DNA from: Tolumonas auensis DSM 9187
Lineage (GTDB): Bacteria > Pseudomonadota > Gammaproteobacteria > Enterobacterales > Aeromonadaceae
Direction of reading: 5' to 3'
Length of the DNA stretch: 64,000 bases
NCBI RefSeq assembly: GCF_000023065.1
Contig: NC_012691.1
Coordinates: 2,400,501-2,464,500, forward strand
Shown: positions 50,946 to 62,478 of the stretch, in pieces
Layout of the letters: every line of letters begins with the position of its first letter
Numbering within the stretch: position 1 is the stretch's first letter
Notes under the pieces: generated by a model
Databases searched by the model: none
Told to the model about the DNA's origin: nothing
Seen by the model: the letters and a program-made list of their open reading frames with translations, nothing else
Translations under genes and position numbers: made by a program

Positions 50946-51243
50946 TATTTATATCTTATCTGTTTAGTTGTTGTCCTATTCTCCCGTTAAGAGTTACCAG
51001 TCAACAGCTGTTGTTTTTGACGTTGGCACCGGAATCTCTGTATAAAAAAAAGACAAACAGATGGAATGAGGCCGTCTGATTCACATAAACCGGAGAAAAC
51101 TACCGCTGATTTACACACGCATGAACGAATGAGTGTCATAATCGGCCAACATTATGTTGTTGTAGTTTTATGTGTTGTCTCTGAGCGATGAATAACATAA
51201 CCATGAGACTACCGGGCAGGAATGGGGTGAAAAAGACAATACG

Positions 51244-51846
51244 ATGGACATTCTGATTTCCATTTTTTCTGATTATGGCTATTTAGCTGTTTTCGTTATG
51301 CTTTTGTTATGCGGCTTTGGTTTACCGATTCCGGAAGACATTACGCTGGTCGCAGGCGGGATTATTGCCGGTTTAGGCTATGCTGATGTACATACCATGT
51401 TTGCTGTATGTATGGCGGGTGTTCTGATCGGTGATGGCATCATGTTTACTTTAGGCCATACCTTCGGTCAGCGAATACTGGCTTTTGCGCCAATCAGACG
51501 CATCGTTACACCGCACCGGTTTGCTCAGGTGCAGGAAAAATTTGTGAAATACGGTAACTGGGTTTTATTTGTTGCCCGATTCTTACCGGGTTTACGCTCG
51601 CCCATCTTTATCGTTGCCGGTATGAGTCGTCGGATCTCCATATGGCGATTCCTGATCATGGATGGTCTGGCGGCCAGTATTTCTGTTCCTGTCTGGGTAT
51701 ACATCGGTGACTATGGTGCTTATAACAGAGATTGGTTACTGCATATGATCAGCCGGGGACAAACCGGTATTTATTCACTGCTTGGTCTCGGAGTATTGAT
51801 ACTGGCGATTCTTTATTTGCGTCACAAACGCAGTAAAAAAATGTGA
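51244..51846 (+). CDS. DedA-family membrane protein
   Basis: A 200-residue inner-membrane protein of the DedA/VTT superfamily with about five hydrophobic segments. The motif ARFLPGLRSPIFIVAG (including the conserved Arg residues) and the early GFGLPIPED with the essential acidic residue are present. The family includes lipid scramblases and undecaprenyl-phosphate flippases; the exact substrate here is not readable. It is divergent from comEC and convergent with lolE. Confidence 0.9.
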   Translation: MDILISIFSDYGYLAVFVMLLLCGFGLPIPEDITLVAGGIIAGLGYADVHTMFAVCMAGVLIGDGIMFTLGHTFGQRILAFAPIRRIVTPHRFAQVQEKFVKYGNWVLFVARFLPGLRSPIFIVAGMSRRISIWRFLIMDGLAASISVPVWVYIGDYGAYNRDWLLHMISRGQTGIYSLLGLGVLILAILYLRHKRSKKM

Positions 51847-51850
51847 ATAT

Positions 51851-51880
51851 AAAAAACCAGCATTCTGATGCTGGTTTTTT
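51851..51880. terminator. Bidirectional terminator between dedA and lolE
   Basis: AAAAAACCAGCAT/ATGCTGGTTTTTT (51851-51863 with 51868-51880), loop TCTG, with T runs on both strands. Confidence 0.92.
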
Positions 51881-51892
51881 ATATCTGTGGAA

Positions 51893-53137
51893 TTAACGCC
51901 CCAGTTCTCGCGCCGGTAACAACTGACTGGCCCGCCATGCCGGATATAATGTGGCCAGCAGGCTCATCAGGACAGCAGCGGTGGTGACAACAGCCACATC
52001 CAGAAGATGTAATTCTGATGGCAGGAAATCGATAAAATAAATTTCCGGATTCAGGAACTGATATCCCGTCACCCGTTCTACACCATGAATAATGGATGAC
52101 AGATACTGCGCCAGAATACATCCCAGCAAAGCGCCACTTCCCGCACCAACCAGGCCATTCACCATTCCCTGCGTCATAAACACCAGACGGATTTGCCAGT
52201 CGCTGGCTCCCATGGTTTTCAGGATGGCTATATCACCGCGTTTTTCATTCACCGCCATAACCAGCGTTGAAACAATGTTAAAGCAGGCAACAGCAACGAC
52301 CATCAATAACACAACGTACATAACTGTACGTACCATCTGGATATCCTGATACAGATATCCCTGAGAGGTCATCCAGCTACGCAGATACATACGGTATGGC
52401 AACTGATTGGCGGCCTGATAAGCAATGGTGTGCGCAGACAGCACATCATTTACTTCTATGCTCAATCCCTGGACTTCATCCTGCCAGCCCAGCATAGCCT
52501 GCGCATCCTGCAGATGGATATATCCCAGAAATCCATCCAGTTGCCCGCCAAGTTTCAGCAAACCAACCACCGTAAACTGACGTTGCATCGGTGCTGAAAA
52601 CGCGGACTGAGCCTGTTTATCCGGCACCTGCATGGTGACACTATCACCGATTTTCACGCCCAGCTTGTCAGCGATCTGTTGTCCCAGAATGACGCCATTC
52701 TCGCCCGGAAGTAAAGCATCCAGACCACTTCCGGTCATGTATTCCGCAGCCTGAGAAATCTGTTTCTCTTCGGCTGGTAAGACGGCCCGCAACTGAGCCG
52801 CTTTCATTTTTCCACCCGCTTCCAGCATGCCATTAAGCGAAATCAGCGGTGCCACAGCAGTGATACCCGGTTGTTTCTTTAACAGCGCTGAAGCAGACTG
52901 CCAGTCACTGAAACCACCGGATACCATCTCAACTTCAGCATGCGGGATCACTGCCAGTACACGCTGACGCAGCTCCCGCTCAAAACCATTCATGGCTGAA
53001 AGCCCGAGGATCAATGCCATTACCCCCAGGGCAATACCGATGATCGAGGACGCAGAAATGAAACTGACAAAACGGCTGCTGCGCCGGGTCCGGCTGTAAC
53101 GTAACCCAAGAAAAAGCGCAAAAGGCTGAAACATCAT
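51893..53137 (-). CDS. lolE: Lipoprotein-releasing permease LolE
   Basis: LolE is one of the two membrane subunits of LolCDE, which extracts lipoproteins from the inner membrane for LolA. The 414-residue protein has a first membrane helix around residues 25-48 ([21 protein letters not shown]) followed by NGFEREL, a large periplasmic domain and three further helices toward the C terminus. It overlaps lolD by four bases. Its better fit to LolE than LolC is judged from its place downstream of lolD. Confidence 0.92.
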   Translation of the reverse strand: MMFQPFALFLGLRYSRTRRSSRFVSFISASSIIGIALGVMALILGLSAMNGFERELRQRVLAVIPHAEVEMVSGGFSDWQSASALLKKQPGITAVAPLISLNGMLEAGGKMKAAQLRAVLPAEEKQISQAAEYMTGSGLDALLPGENGVILGQQIADKLGVKIGDSVTMQVPDKQAQSAFSAPMQRQFTVVGLLKLGGQLDGFLGYIHLQDAQAMLGWQDEVQGLSIEVNDVLSAHTIAYQAANQLPYRMYLRSWMTSQGYLYQDIQMVRTVMYVVLLMVVAVACFNIVSTLVMAVNEKRGDIAILKTMGASDWQIRLVFMTQGMVNGLVGAGSGALLGCILAQYLSSIIHGVERVTGYQFLNPEIYFIDFLPSELHLLDVAVVTTAAVLMSLLATLYPAWRASQLLPARELGR

Positions 53138-53817
53138 TCGCCTCCCAGCAATGCACCATCCACCATATGAACCTGACGGTGTAATTTACCGGCCAGCTCA
53201 CGATCGTGCGTAACGACGACAAACGCAGTGCCTAACTCACGGTTTAACTGACACATCAGTTCATAAATCGCAGTGGCACTTTTATGATCCAGATTACCTG
53301 TTGGTTCATCGGCCAATACCAGCCGGGGCTGATTAACCAACGCACGGGCAATGGCCACACGCTGCCGTTCACCACCGGATAATTCCGCCGGACGATGTTC
53401 AACACGATGCGACAAGCCGACCCGTTCCAGCATCTCAGCAGCCTTCTGTGTCGCTTGTTTTACTGCCATACCGCCAATCAGCAAAGGCATCGCCGCATTT
53501 TCCAGTGCGGTGAATTCTCCCAGCAAGTGATGAAACTGATAGACAAAACCTAATTGCCGGTTACGGAACTGTGCCTGCTGCTGACTGGTCCACTGATAAA
53601 TATCCTGCTGATCAAAAAACACCGTCCCCAGAGTCGGTGTATCCAGTGCCCCCAGAAGATGCAGCAACGTACTTTTCCCGGAACCGGAACTCCCGACTAT
53701 CGCCAGCATCTCTTTTTGCAGTACTGACAGATTAATCCCCCGTAATACCGGTGTCTCTACAGCGCCTTCGTGATAAATCTTCACCAGATCCTGACAATGC
53801 AACAGGATATTATTCAT
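53134..53817 (-). CDS. lolD: Lipoprotein-releasing ABC ATPase LolD
   Basis: LolD is the ATPase of LolCDE. Walker A is GSSGSGKST (near 43-51), the signature is LSGGERQR and Walker B is [12 protein letters not shown]. The 227-residue form starting at ATG 53817 fits the family. The upstream in-frame start at 53853 would lie within lolC and adds an Arg-rich stretch, and GGAGG lies just before 53817. It overlaps lolC by eight bases and lolE by four. Confidence 0.94.
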   Translation of the reverse strand: MNNILLHCQDLVKIYHEGAVETPVLRGINLSVLQKEMLAIVGSSGSGKSTLLHLLGALDTPTLGTVFFDQQDIYQWTSQQQAQFRNRQLGFVYQFHHLLGEFTALENAAMPLLIGGMAVKQATQKAAEMLERVGLSHRVEHRPAELSGGERQRVAIARALVNQPRLVLADEPTGNLDHKSATAIYELMCQLNRELGTAFVVVTHDRELAGKLHRQVHMVDGALLGGE

Positions 53818-55045
53818 AACGTAACGCCTCCGCCGGACGAATATGAGCTGCACGATAGGCAGGATAAAGCGTCGCCATAAAACTCATCAGTAATGCTCCG
53901 GATGCAATCAGCAACACCTGCGATACCTGCATTTCTACCGGTAATCCGCTTCCGCCGGCATCCATATATAAATTAAGCCCGAGAACCCGTAATACCGGGT
54001 TCAGATAATGGGTAAGAATAACCCCGCCGAATGCACCGAATACCCCGCCCAGCACACCGCTCCAGATCCCCTGAACCATGAAGATCTTCATCACGGTTTT
54101 ACTTTGCATTCCCATGGTCCGCAGGATCGCTACTTCCCCTTGTTTATCCAGCACCACCATCACCAGAGAAGAAAGAATATTGAAAGTAGCCACCAGAATG
54201 ATCAGCACCAGCATCATGCTCATGATGTTTTTTTCCATAGCAACAGCCCGGAACAACTCTCCCCGTTCCTTGCGCCAGTCCTGAAATATCAGTGAAGACG
54301 GCAGCGATGTTTGGGCAATATCTTCCGTCTGGAAAGCATCATCCAGCCATACTCGCCAGCCGGTAACATTTTCTGCGGGATAGCGTAGTAAGCGACGGGC
54401 ATCATCCAGATGAATCAATGCAATCTGATCATCAACCGGAGAACCGACATCAAACAAAGCCACAACATTAAATAACCGCTGCGATGGTACTCGACCCATC
54501 GGGGTAAAACGGCTGCCTTCGCTGACCAGCACCCGCACTTTATCGCCCGGCAGAACCCCTAGCTTCTGTGCCAGAGCCCCACCCAGAATAATATTAAATT
54601 TGCCGGGAACCAGACGCTCCAGAGCCGTATCACCCAGCGTCTGGCGCAACAGATCCTGCTGCGGATAATTCTGTGGATTCACACCCTGCAATGCGATCGG
54701 TGCCAGACTCCCCGGACTTTGCACCATCCCTTCGGTGGTAATAAAAGGAGCTGCCGCCTGCACATGGGGTAACTTAGTCACAATCTGCTGATATTGCTGC
54801 CATTCAGGTAACTGACCTGATGCGGTCGTGATCACACCATGCGGAACAACCCCTAAAATGCGGTCTTTCAGCTGTGCTTCAAAACCATTCATGACCGAAC
54901 TAACCACGATCAGCGCCATGACACCGATCGCAATACCAAAGGTTGAAAATATGGAGATAAAAGAAGCGAATCGATTATCACCTCTGGCACCGGCATACCG
55001 CAGGCCAATCGCCAGACTGATAGGTTGAAAAATGAGTGATTTCAC
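53810..55045 (-). CDS. lolC: Lipoprotein-releasing permease LolC
   Basis: LolC is the other membrane subunit of the LolCDE transporter and docks LolA. It has the N-terminal [17 protein letters not shown], the [16 protein letters not shown] region, and the [16 protein letters not shown] hook region typical of LolC. The start is set at GTG 55045 (411 residues), because it lies after GGAAACA and matches the family; a TTG at 55072 is also in frame. It is the first gene of lolCDE and is divergent from mfd. Confidence 0.92.
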   Translation of the reverse strand: MKSLIFQPISLAIGLRYAGARGDNRFASFISIFSTFGIAIGVMALIVVSSVMNGFEAQLKDRILGVVPHGVITTASGQLPEWQQYQQIVTKLPHVQAAAPFITTEGMVQSPGSLAPIALQGVNPQNYPQQDLLRQTLGDTALERLVPGKFNIILGGALAQKLGVLPGDKVRVLVSEGSRFTPMGRVPSQRLFNVVALFDVGSPVDDQIALIHLDDARRLLRYPAENVTGWRVWLDDAFQTEDIAQTSLPSSLIFQDWRKERGELFRAVAMEKNIMSMMLVLIILVATFNILSSLVMVVLDKQGEVAILRTMGMQSKTVMKIFMVQGIWSGVLGGVFGAFGGVILTHYLNPVLRVLGLNLYMDAGGSGLPVEMQVSQVLLIASGALLMSFMATLYPAYRAAHIRPAEALRYE

Positions 55046-55210
55046 GCTGTTTCCAAGCGTTGCGCAATCCAAGAGTTAGCGGATAATAAAGGTAAGACAT
55101 CCGCTCAACAAGAGGTTCTCCTTGAGCGAGCAATATTTTAGTGTGTTGCACTGTTTGTCGATCCGTGTGACCCGGCAAAAATAAAACATTAACTAACCTG
55201 AATCTGACTG

Positions 55211-58200
55211 ATGACCAATTACTTTACTTTTTCTCTGAACGCAAAAGCGAATCAGCGTCTTACCTTCGGACAATTAAATGGCAGCAGTCTTTCTCTGGCG
55301 ATTGCTGAGCTGGTAACAACGCAAAATCACCCGGTAGTGCTGGTTGTGAATGACACACCAACTGCCTTATATCTGGAGCAGGAGATCAGCTTTCTGCTCA
55401 AAGAGAACAACATTCCGGTACGGTTGTTTCCTGACTGGGAAACATTGCCTTACGATACCTTCTCACCACATCAGGATATTATCTCTCAGCGTATAGAAAC
55501 CCTTTATCATCTTCCTAGGATGAAACAAGGTCTGCTGATCCTGCCGGTAGCGACACTGATGCTCCGGACAGCACCTGCCGGTTTCATTGACGGTTACAGT
55601 CTGCTGGTCAAACCCGGTGATAAACTCGATTTACACAATCTGCGGCAGCGGCTTGAACATGCCGGCTACAATGCCGTCGAGCAGGTACTGGAGCATGGGG
55701 AATACGCAGCCCGAGGCTCCCTGCTCGACCTGTTCCCTATGGGCTCATCGCAGCCTTACCGTATTGATTTCTTTGATGATGAAGTTGATACCATCCGTGC
55801 CTTTGATCCGGATACTCAGCGCTCACATGATCCAGTCAAAGAAGTTCGCCTGTTACCCGCTCACGAATTCCCTACCGATAAACATGCGATCGATGGCTTC
55901 CGTCAGCGTTTCCGTGAACTGTTTGACGCCAGTCGTGCACCTGACTCAGTCTACCAGCAGGTCAGTAAAGGATTATGGCCTGCAGGAATTGAATACTATC
56001 TGCCGCTGTTTTTTGAGCAGACCGCTACACTGCTGGACTATCTCCCCTCTTCCAGTCTGATTCTGACTGTTGGCGATATTCAGCAGGCCAGTGAACAATT
56101 CTGGCTGGATGTGCAGCAACGCTATGAAGATCGCCGTTATGACTTAAGCCGTCCGCTGCTACCACCCGCGACGCTTTATTTGCCGGTGGATCAGCTGTTT
56201 GGCATTCTGAAAGAACGGACACAAATTCACTGCCAGACATTACCGGCAGAAGAAAAAGCCGGGCGGGTTAATTTACCGGTCAATGCGTTACCAGAATTAA
56301 CAATAGAAGCGAAACAACAGGAACCACTGGAAGCACTGCAACGCTTTTTAAGCCTGTTCGGTGGCCGGATATTATTCTCGGTGGAATCAGAAGGCCGCCG
56401 CGAAGCCTTACTTGAGCTGCTGGCTCCACTGCAACTCAAATTGCCGATCCTGAACTCATTCGATGAGTTCGCCAGCGGTACTGCTCAGCATGCCATTATT
56501 GTTAGTCCGCTGGAACATGGTTTTATCCTGCCGGATGCGGGTATCGCACTGGTCTGTGAAAATGAACTGTTTGGGCAGAAAGTTGTACAACGCCGTCGGC
56601 GTGATAAAAAATCCAGTACCAACAGCGAAGCTATCGTACGAAATCTGGCCGAATTAACGATTGGTCAACCGGTCGTCCATCTTGATCACGGGGTTGGCCG
56701 TTATCTCGGGCTGCAAACCATAGATGCTGGCGGTATTGCCGCTGAATATCTGACACTGGAATATGCCGGCGCCGACAAACTATATGTCCCGGTCACCTCT
56801 TTGCATTTGATCAGCCGGTACAGTGGCAGTGAAAACCCGCCCCTGCATAAATTAGGCGGTGAAACATGGCTGAAAGCCCGGAAAAAAGCCGTTGAGAAAA
56901 TCCGGGATGTCGCAGCAGAACTGCTTGATGTCTATGCCAAACGAGCGGCCAGACCGGGGCTTGCATTCAGGCATGACAAACAGGCCTACAGTAAATTTGC
57001 AGCCGGTTTCCCATTTGAGGAAACACCGGATCAGCTGAATGCCATTAACTCAGTGCTGGGTGATATGTGTCAGGCTAAAGCCATGGATCGCCTGGTTTGT
57101 GGCGACGTCGGCTTCGGAAAAACCGAAGTGGCCATGCGGGCAACCTTTGTTGCCGTCCATGCCGGTAAGCAGGTTGCCGTGCTGGTACCTACCACCTTGC
57201 TGGCACAACAACATTACGAAAACTTCCGCGATCGGTTTGCCAACTGGCCGGTCAATATCGAGGTGATGAGTCGTTTCAAAAGTGCCAAAGAGCAGAAAGC
57301 CGCGATGGAAGCACTGGCAGAAGGCAAAATCGATATCATTATCGGCACACATAAACTGCTGTCCGAGGATATTCGTTTCAAGGATCTCGGTCTACTGGTA
57401 GTAGATGAAGAACACCGCTTCGGTGTCCGTCAGAAAGAAAAAATCAAAGCATTGCGGGCCGATGTGGATATTCTGACCCTGACCGCAACACCAATTCCGC
57501 GCACGCTGAACATGGCGTTGTCCGGTATGCGCGACCTGTCAGTAATAGCAACACCTCCGGCTAAGCGACTCGCAATCAAAACATTTGTCCGCCAGTACGA
57601 TAAAGCGGTTGTTCGCGAAGCTATCCTGCGTGAACTGAAACGTGGTGGTCAGGTCTACTACCTGCATAACAATGTTGAAACTATTGACCAGACTGCGGCA
57701 CTGCTCAGCGAATTGATACCTGAAGCCCGGATTGCGATTGCCCATGGACAAATGCGCGAACGGGATCTGGAGCGGGTCATGACCGATTTTTATCATCAGC
57801 GTTATAACCTGCTGGTTTGCACAACCATCATTGAAACCGGCATCGACGTACCCAGTGCGAATACCATCATCATGGATCGCGCTGATAATTTAGGTTTGGC
57901 TCAGTTACATCAGCTCCGGGGCCGTGTCGGTCGATCACACCATCAGGCTTATGCCTACTTGTTAACGCCGCATCCTAAACAGATGACCAAAGATGCGGTA
58001 AAACGTCTCGAAGCAATCGAGTCACTGGAAGATCTGGGTGCTGGCTTTGTGCTGGCAACACACGATCTTGAGATCCGTGGCGCAGGAGAACTGCTAGGCG
58101 ATGAACAAAGCGGACAGATCGAATCTATCGGCTTTACCCTCTATATGGAAATGCTGGAGCAGGCAGTCAATTCATTGAAGGAAGGCAAAGAACCGTCTCT

Positions 58201-58663
58201 GGATCAGCTGCTTTCTGATCATACGGATATCGAACTACGGGTTCCGGCCTTACTGCCGGATGACTATATTCCGGACGTAAACATGCGTTTGTCCATCTAC
58301 AAGCGCATTGCCAGCTGTAATACCCAGGAAGAGATTGATGAATTGAAAATCGAGCTGATCGACCGTTTTGGTCTGTTACCTCAGTCAGCTCAAAATCTGA
58401 TCCAGATTTCACGTTTCCGCTTACTGGCGAAACCATTAGGTCTTAAACGTATCGAAATTGGTGATCGTGGTGGCTTTATTGATTTCAGTCAGGAAACAAA
58501 GATCAATCCAGTGTTCATCGTTGGCCTGATACAGAGTCAGCCACGACTGTACCGCATGGATGGTCCGGCCCGTCTGCGATTTAATCTGCCCAGCGCTGAT
58601 GCCAAAACCCGTTTCTCACTGGTCGAGCAAATACTGACTTCGTTTGCAACGAATCAGCTTTAA
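55211..58663 (+). CDS. mfd: Transcription-repair coupling factor Mfd
   Basis: Mfd recognises stalled RNA polymerase, dislodges it and recruits UvrA for repair. The 1150-residue protein has UvrB-like N-terminal modules, an RNA-polymerase-interacting domain around 480-550, and the translocase with Walker A GDVGFGKTE (about 627-635) and DEEH (about 731). The C-terminal regulatory TRCF domain is complete. Length is nearly identical to E. coli (1148). Confidence 0.98.
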   Translation: MTNYFTFSLNAKANQRLTFGQLNGSSLSLAIAELVTTQNHPVVLVVNDTPTALYLEQEISFLLKENNIPVRLFPDWETLPYDTFSPHQDIISQRIETLYHLPRMKQGLLILPVATLMLRTAPAGFIDGYSLLVKPGDKLDLHNLRQRLEHAGYNAVEQVLEHGEYAARGSLLDLFPMGSSQPYRIDFFDDEVDTIRAFDPDTQRSHDPVKEVRLLPAHEFPTDKHAIDGFRQRFRELFDASRAPDSVYQQVSKGLWPAGIEYYLPLFFEQTATLLDYLPSSSLILTVGDIQQASEQFWLDVQQRYEDRRYDLSRPLLPPATLYLPVDQLFGILKERTQIHCQTLPAEEKAGRVNLPVNALPELTIEAKQQEPLEALQRFLSLFGGRILFSVESEGRREALLELLAPLQLKLPILNSFDEFASGTAQHAIIVSPLEHGFILPDAGIALVCENELFGQKVVQRRRRDKKSSTNSEAIVRNLAELTIGQPVVHLDHGVGRYLGLQTIDAGGIAAEYLTLEYAGADKLYVPVTSLHLISRYSGSENPPLHKLGGETWLKARKKAVEKIRDVAAELLDVYAKRAARPGLAFRHDKQAYSKFAAGFPFEETPDQLNAINSVLGDMCQAKAMDRLVCGDVGFGKTEVAMRATFVAVHAGKQVAVLVPTTLLAQQHYENFRDRFANWPVNIEVMSRFKSAKEQKAAMEALAEGKIDIIIGTHKLLSEDIRFKDLGLLVVDEEHRFGVRQKEKIKALRADVDILTLTATPIPRTLNMALSGMRDLSVIATPPAKRLAIKTFVRQYDKAVVREAILRELKRGGQVYYLHNNVETIDQTAALLSELIPEARIAIAHGQMRERDLERVMTDFYHQRYNLLVCTTIIETGIDVPSANTIIMDRADNLGLAQLHQLRGRVGRSHHQAYAYLLTPHPKQMTKDAVKRLEAIESLEDLGAGFVLATHDLEIRGAGELLGDEQSGQIESIGFTLYMEMLEQAVNSLKEGKEPSLDQLLSDHTDIELRVPALLPDDYIPDVNMRLSIYKRIASCNTQEEIDELKIELIDRFGLLPQSAQNLIQISRFRLLAKPLGLKRIEIGDRGGFIDFSQETKINPVFIVGLIQSQPRLYRMDGPARLRFNLPSADAKTRFSLVEQILTSFATNQL

Positions 58664-58670
58664 TCATCTT

Positions 58671-58709
58671 ATCAGGCGATCCCAACAATTATTGAAGGGA
58701 TCGCCTGAT
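58671..58709 (+). repeat. Long hairpin after mfd
   Basis: A 13-bp perfect inverted repeat (58671-58683 with 58697-58709, ATCAGGCGATCCC/GGGATCGCCTGAT) with a 13-base loop, eight bases after the mfd stop. No T run follows, so it may protect the mRNA end rather than terminate. Confidence 0.65.
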
Positions 58710-58733
58710 AACGAATTCAATCAACTCTGACAG

Positions 58734-58767
58734 ACAAAAAAATCAGGACGCTAAAAGCGTCCTGATT
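58734..58767 (-). terminator. pnp terminator
   Basis: AATCAGGACGC/GCGTCCTGATT (58741-58751 with 58757-58767), loop TAAAA, followed on the minus strand by a seven-T run (58736-58742), 28 bp after the pnp stop codon. Confidence 0.9.
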
Positions 58768-58794
58768 ATTATGAGCAACAATAAATAGTGATGC

Positions 58795-60957
58795 TTATTC
58801 TGTCATCGGAACCTGTTCAACCACAGCTTCCTGTGCTGGTGCAGATTCAGCTACTGATTCAGCAGCAGGCAGTTCATCACGTTTGGCTTCTTTGATAGAC
58901 AGACGGATACGGCCCTGACGGTCTACTTCCAGTACTTTAGTGCGAACCATGTCGCCTACCTTCAGGTAGTCGGAAACATCTTTCACACGTTCATCAGTGA
59001 TTTGTGAAATATGAACCAGACCATCTTTACCTGGCAGAATGTTCACAAACGCACCGAATTCAGCCAGACGAGTTACTTTACCTTCGTAGATACGACCGAT
59101 TTCAACGTCAGCAGTCAGCGCCTGAATGCGACGGATCGCTTCCTGAGCAGCTTCACCGCTTACCGCAGCAATCTTCACTGTACCATCATCTTCCAGCTCG
59201 ATAGTGGTGCCGGTTTCTTCAGTCAGAGCACGGATCACAGAACCGCCTTTACCGATCACGTCTTTGATCTTCTCTGGATTGATTTTGATGGTGTGAATGC
59301 GAGGTGCGAAATCAGAGATATCATCACGTGCAACACCGATCGCTTTGTCCATTACAGTCAGGATGTGCAAACGCGCATCACGAGCCTGTTTCAGTGCGAT
59401 CTGCATGATTTCTTTAGTGATACCTTCAATTTTGATGTCCATCTGCAATGCAGTAACACCTTCAGAAGTACCAGCTACTTTAAAGTCCATGTCGCCCAGA
59501 TGATCTTCATCACCCAGAATGTCAGACAGAACAACAAAGCTGTCGCCTTCTTTTACCAGACCCATTGCGATACCGGCCACAGATGCTTTGATTGGTACAC
59601 CCGCATCCATCAGAGCCAGAGAAGTACCACACACAGAAGCCATGGAAGAAGAACCGTTAGATTCGGTGATTTCAGAAACCACACGAACAACATAAGGGAA
59701 CTCAGCCTGTGAAGGGATAACAGCAGACACACCACGACGAGCTAAACGGCCATGACCGATTTCCCGACGTTTAGGTGAACCCATCATGCCGGTTTCACCC
59801 ACACAGTATGGTGGGAAGTTGTAATGCAGCATGAAACGGTCGGTACGTTCACCAGTGATTTCATCAATGGTTTGCGCATCACGTTCGGTACCCAGAGTAC
59901 AAGCTACCAGAGCCTGTGTTTCACCACGGGTAAACAGTGCAGAACCATGAACACGTGGCAGAACACCGGTACCCACGCTCAGAGCACGGATCATTTGTGG
60001 ATCACGGCCATCGATACGCGGTTCACCACGCAGAATACGACCACGAACAACATCGCTTTCCAGTTCATGGAACAGATCAGCAACTTCGCCTGCATCCTGA
60101 GTTTCATCAGCAGCAACAATTTCAGCAACAATGCGTTGTTTCAATGCGGAAATCGCGTCATAACGCACTGCTTTTTCAGTAATACGGTAAGCTTCACCAA
60201 TTGCAGCAACAGCCAGCTCAGCAATTTTTGCTTTCAGTGTTACGTTTGCTGCTGGCGCAACCCAATTCCAAGGTTTTGTGCCAACTTCAGCAGCAAATTC
60301 ATTGACTGCTTTGATAACAGTTTGCAGTTGGTCGTGACCATAAACCACCGCGCCGAGCATCACTTCTTCCGGCAGGATAGCAGCTTCAGACTCAACCATC
60401 AGAACGGCAGCTGCAGTACCAGCAACAACCAGATCCAGCTTGCTTTCCTGCAACTCAACAACAGATGGGTTCAGAATGTATTGATCATTGATATAACCAA
60501 CGCGGGCAGCACCAATTGGACCATTGAATGGGATACCAGAAATAGCCAGCGCAGCAGAAGTACCGATCATCGCTACGATATCCGGAGATACCGCCGGATT
60601 TACTGACATAACAGTGGCCACAACCTGAACTTCATTCAGGAAGCCTTCCGGGAACAGAGGACGAATAGGACGGTCAATCAGACGGGCAGTCAGTGTTTCA
60701 CCTTCGCTTGGGCGACCTTCGCGTTTGAAAAAACCACCCGGAATACGGCCTGCTGCGTAGGTACGCTCTTGATAGTTAACAGTCAGCGGGAAAAAATCGC
60801 GACCTTCAACAGCTTCTTTTTTACCAACAACAGTTACTAATACTGCAGTATCATCCATGCTGACCATAACAGCTGCAGTTGCCTGACGAGCCATAACACC
60901 TGTTTCAATCGTTACAGTGTGCTGGCCATATGGGAAGGTTTTTACAATAGGATTCAC
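58795..60957 (-). CDS. pnp: Polynucleotide phosphorylase
   Basis: PNPase degrades RNA from the 3' end by phosphorolysis and is a degradosome partner of RNase E. Two RNase PH-like halves (about 1-210 and 310-550) are followed by a KH domain ([20 protein letters not shown] was read as [14 protein letters not shown] onward) and an S1 domain (about 622-690). Length is 720. It lies downstream of rpsO, the universal enteric order, with a terminator between. Confidence 0.97.
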   Translation of the reverse strand: MNPIVKTFPYGQHTVTIETGVMARQATAAVMVSMDDTAVLVTVVGKKEAVEGRDFFPLTVNYQERTYAAGRIPGGFFKREGRPSEGETLTARLIDRPIRPLFPEGFLNEVQVVATVMSVNPAVSPDIVAMIGTSAALAISGIPFNGPIGAARVGYINDQYILNPSVVELQESKLDLVVAGTAAAVLMVESEAAILPEEVMLGAVVYGHDQLQTVIKAVNEFAAEVGTKPWNWVAPAANVTLKAKIAELAVAAIGEAYRITEKAVRYDAISALKQRIVAEIVAADETQDAGEVADLFHELESDVVRGRILRGEPRIDGRDPQMIRALSVGTGVLPRVHGSALFTRGETQALVACTLGTERDAQTIDEITGERTDRFMLHYNFPPYCVGETGMMGSPKRREIGHGRLARRGVSAVIPSQAEFPYVVRVVSEITESNGSSSMASVCGTSLALMDAGVPIKASVAGIAMGLVKEGDSFVVLSDILGDEDHLGDMDFKVAGTSEGVTALQMDIKIEGITKEIMQIALKQARDARLHILTVMDKAIGVARDDISDFAPRIHTIKINPEKIKDVIGKGGSVIRALTEETGTTIELEDDGTVKIAAVSGEAAQEAIRRIQALTADVEIGRIYEGKVTRLAEFGAFVNILPGKDGLVHISQITDERVKDVSDYLKVGDMVRTKVLEVDRQGRIRLSIKEAKRDELPAAESVAESAPAQEAVVEQVPMTE

Positions 60958-61000
60958 GTGAATTTCCTTTTATTAATTTCGTCGCTCAAAATGCGCGCTT

Positions 61001-61006
61001 ATTATA
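61001..61006 (-). promoter_or_regulatory. Candidate -10 element upstream of pnp
   Basis: The minus strand has a perfect TATAAT (61001-61006), 44 bp before the pnp start and followed by a GC-rich AAGCGCGC discriminator. A clear -35 hexamer is not seen (TACCTA at 17 bp), so this is tentative. Confidence 0.4.
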
Positions 61007-61092
61007 GCTGAAGGCGAGCACAATAGGTAATTAGGGATAGATCGACTTCAGATATAATTCTGGCGGAATTGTCATTTCTGTCACGAAAAAAC

Positions 61093-61116
61093 AAAAGGAG
61101 GCAAAAGCCTCCTTTT
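61093..61116 (-). terminator. rpsO terminator
   Basis: AAAAGGAGGC/GCCTCCTTTT (61093-61102 with 61107-61116) with a four-base loop, followed on the minus strand by GTTTTTTC. Read-through into pnp is expected, as in E. coli. Confidence 0.9.
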
Positions 61117-61138
61117 ATTAGTAATCACTAAGTATGAA

Positions 61139-61408
61139 TTAGCGACGCAGACCCAGTTTAGAGATCAGATCTTTGTAACGCGCATCATCTTTGCGTTTCA
61201 GGTAATCCAGCAGTTTACGACGCTGAGAAACCATACGCAGCAGACCACGACGGCCGTGGTGATCTTTAGAATGTACTGAGAAGTGGCCTTGCAGATGGTT
61301 GATCTGAGCAGTCAGCAGGGCAACCTGAACTTCTGGCGAGCCAGTGTCATTGGTACCGCGAGAGAAATCAGCAACGATCTTGGCTTTAGTTTCAGCATTT
61401 AGTGACAT
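61139..61408 (-). CDS. rpsO: 30S ribosomal protein S15
   Basis: S15 is an early-binding protein of the 30S platform and also represses its own mRNA in E. coli. The 89-residue sequence ([20 protein letters not shown], then [21 protein letters not shown]) is canonical. It is located between truB and pnp with its own promoter overlapping the truB end. An AGGAGT ribosome site precedes the ATG. Confidence 0.98.
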   Translation of the reverse strand: MSLNAETKAKIVADFSRGTNDTGSPEVQVALLTAQINHLQGHFSVHSKDHHGRRGLLRMVSQRRKLLDYLKRKDDARYKDLISKLGLRR

Positions 61409-61472
61409 AGTGTACTCCTGAGTTTAATGGACTGTGAGCCGATCACTAATTCAGCCCACAGAGAAGCTGCGC

Positions 61473-61500
61473 ATTCTAGCACAGCTGTAATCACAGACAA
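61473..61500 (-). promoter_or_regulatory. rpsO promoter with extended -10
   Basis: On the minus strand TTGTCT (61495-61500), 16 bases, then TAGAAT (61473-61478) preceded by TGC, an extended -10. The start would fall about 58 bp before the rpsO ATG, just after the truB stop. Confidence 0.7.
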
Positions 61501-61501
61501 G

Positions 61502-62476
61502 CTACTCAGCTTGTTCCTCTGCATCTGGCATATCGCCACCGATGCGGACTAAACGACGTGGCGCAACTTTACCGTCATCGTCGATCTCACCAACGCCGAT
61601 AAATTCGGCTTCCGGGCCTACCGTCATACGGACAAACCCTTCTATTGGAGCATGAGGCACCATTACCGCTTGTCCCTGTGTCACATAAGCGGCCAGTACT
61701 GGCGGCATATTGACTTCCGGTAAGCTGTAAACAGCGCTGTCCATCGGCAACAAGTATTGATCGAGTCGTTCACGAGGTGGAACACCTTGTTCCCGGCATT
61801 CATCCAGGATCTCGTTCAATTTTTCAAGATTCAGCATTTTGTCGTTCGGGTAGCAGGCTACCTGAGTACGACGCAACTGGATAACATGCGCACCGCAACC
61901 TAACAGTTCACCTAAATCATCGATCAAAGAACGAATATAGGTTCCCTTGGAGCAGTGAACTTCCAGAGAAATCTCTTCCCCGGAAAAAGCTTTTAATTCC
62001 AGTGAATATATTGTGATTGGACGTGCTTCACGTTCAATCTCAATGCCTTCACGCGCGTACTCATACAAAGGGCGTCCCTGATGTTTTAATGCAGAAAACA
62101 TCGATGGCACTTGCATGATATCACCACGGAATTTATCCAGTGCCTGCGCCAGCTGATCTTCGCTCACATCCACCGGTCGAACCGAAACAACAGAACCTTC
62201 GGAATCACTGGTATCAGTGCGAACACCCAACCGTGCAGTAACCTGATAACGCTTATCAGCATCCAGCAGGAATTGAGAGAATTTGGTAGCCTCACCAAAA
62301 CAGATTGGAAGCATACCCGTGGCCAGCGGATCCAAAGCACCGGTATGTCCGGCCTTTGCTGCATTATAGATACGCTTCACTTGTTGCAGCGCATCATTCG
62401 AAGTGATACCGCCAGGCTTATCCAGCAGTATAATGCCGTGTACATCACGACCTTTGAAGCGACGTCGTCGAGACAT
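61502..62476 (-). CDS. truB: tRNA pseudouridine(55) synthase
   Basis: TruB makes pseudouridine 55 in the T loop of nearly all tRNAs. The catalytic Asp lies in [11 protein letters not shown] (near residue 48). The 324-residue protein ends in an acidic stretch and is full length. It follows rbfA with only two bases between them, in the infB-rbfA-truB-rpsO order. Confidence 0.97.
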   Translation of the reverse strand: MSRRRRFKGRDVHGIILLDKPGGITSNDALQQVKRIYNAAKAGHTGALDPLATGMLPICFGEATKFSQFLLDADKRYQVTARLGVRTDTSDSEGSVVSVRPVDVSEDQLAQALDKFRGDIMQVPSMFSALKHQGRPLYEYAREGIEIEREARPITIYSLELKAFSGEEISLEVHCSKGTYIRSLIDDLGELLGCGAHVIQLRRTQVACYPNDKMLNLEKLNEILDECREQGVPPRERLDQYLLPMDSAVYSLPEVNMPPVLAAYVTQGQAVMVPHAPIEGFVRMTVGPEAEFIGVGEIDDDGKVAPRRLVRIGGDMPDAEEQAE

Positions 62477-62478
62477 CT

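Noticed and set aside
56025-56439. Minus-strand frames opposite mfd
   Set aside because: They are shadows of the mfd coding sequence with no initiation context or conserved protein.
59011-60606. Open reading frames of 233 and 260 codons on the plus strand opposite pnp
   Set aside because: They are shadows of pnp. The translated proteins are low-quality (Asn/Thr/Phe-rich) and unlike any family.
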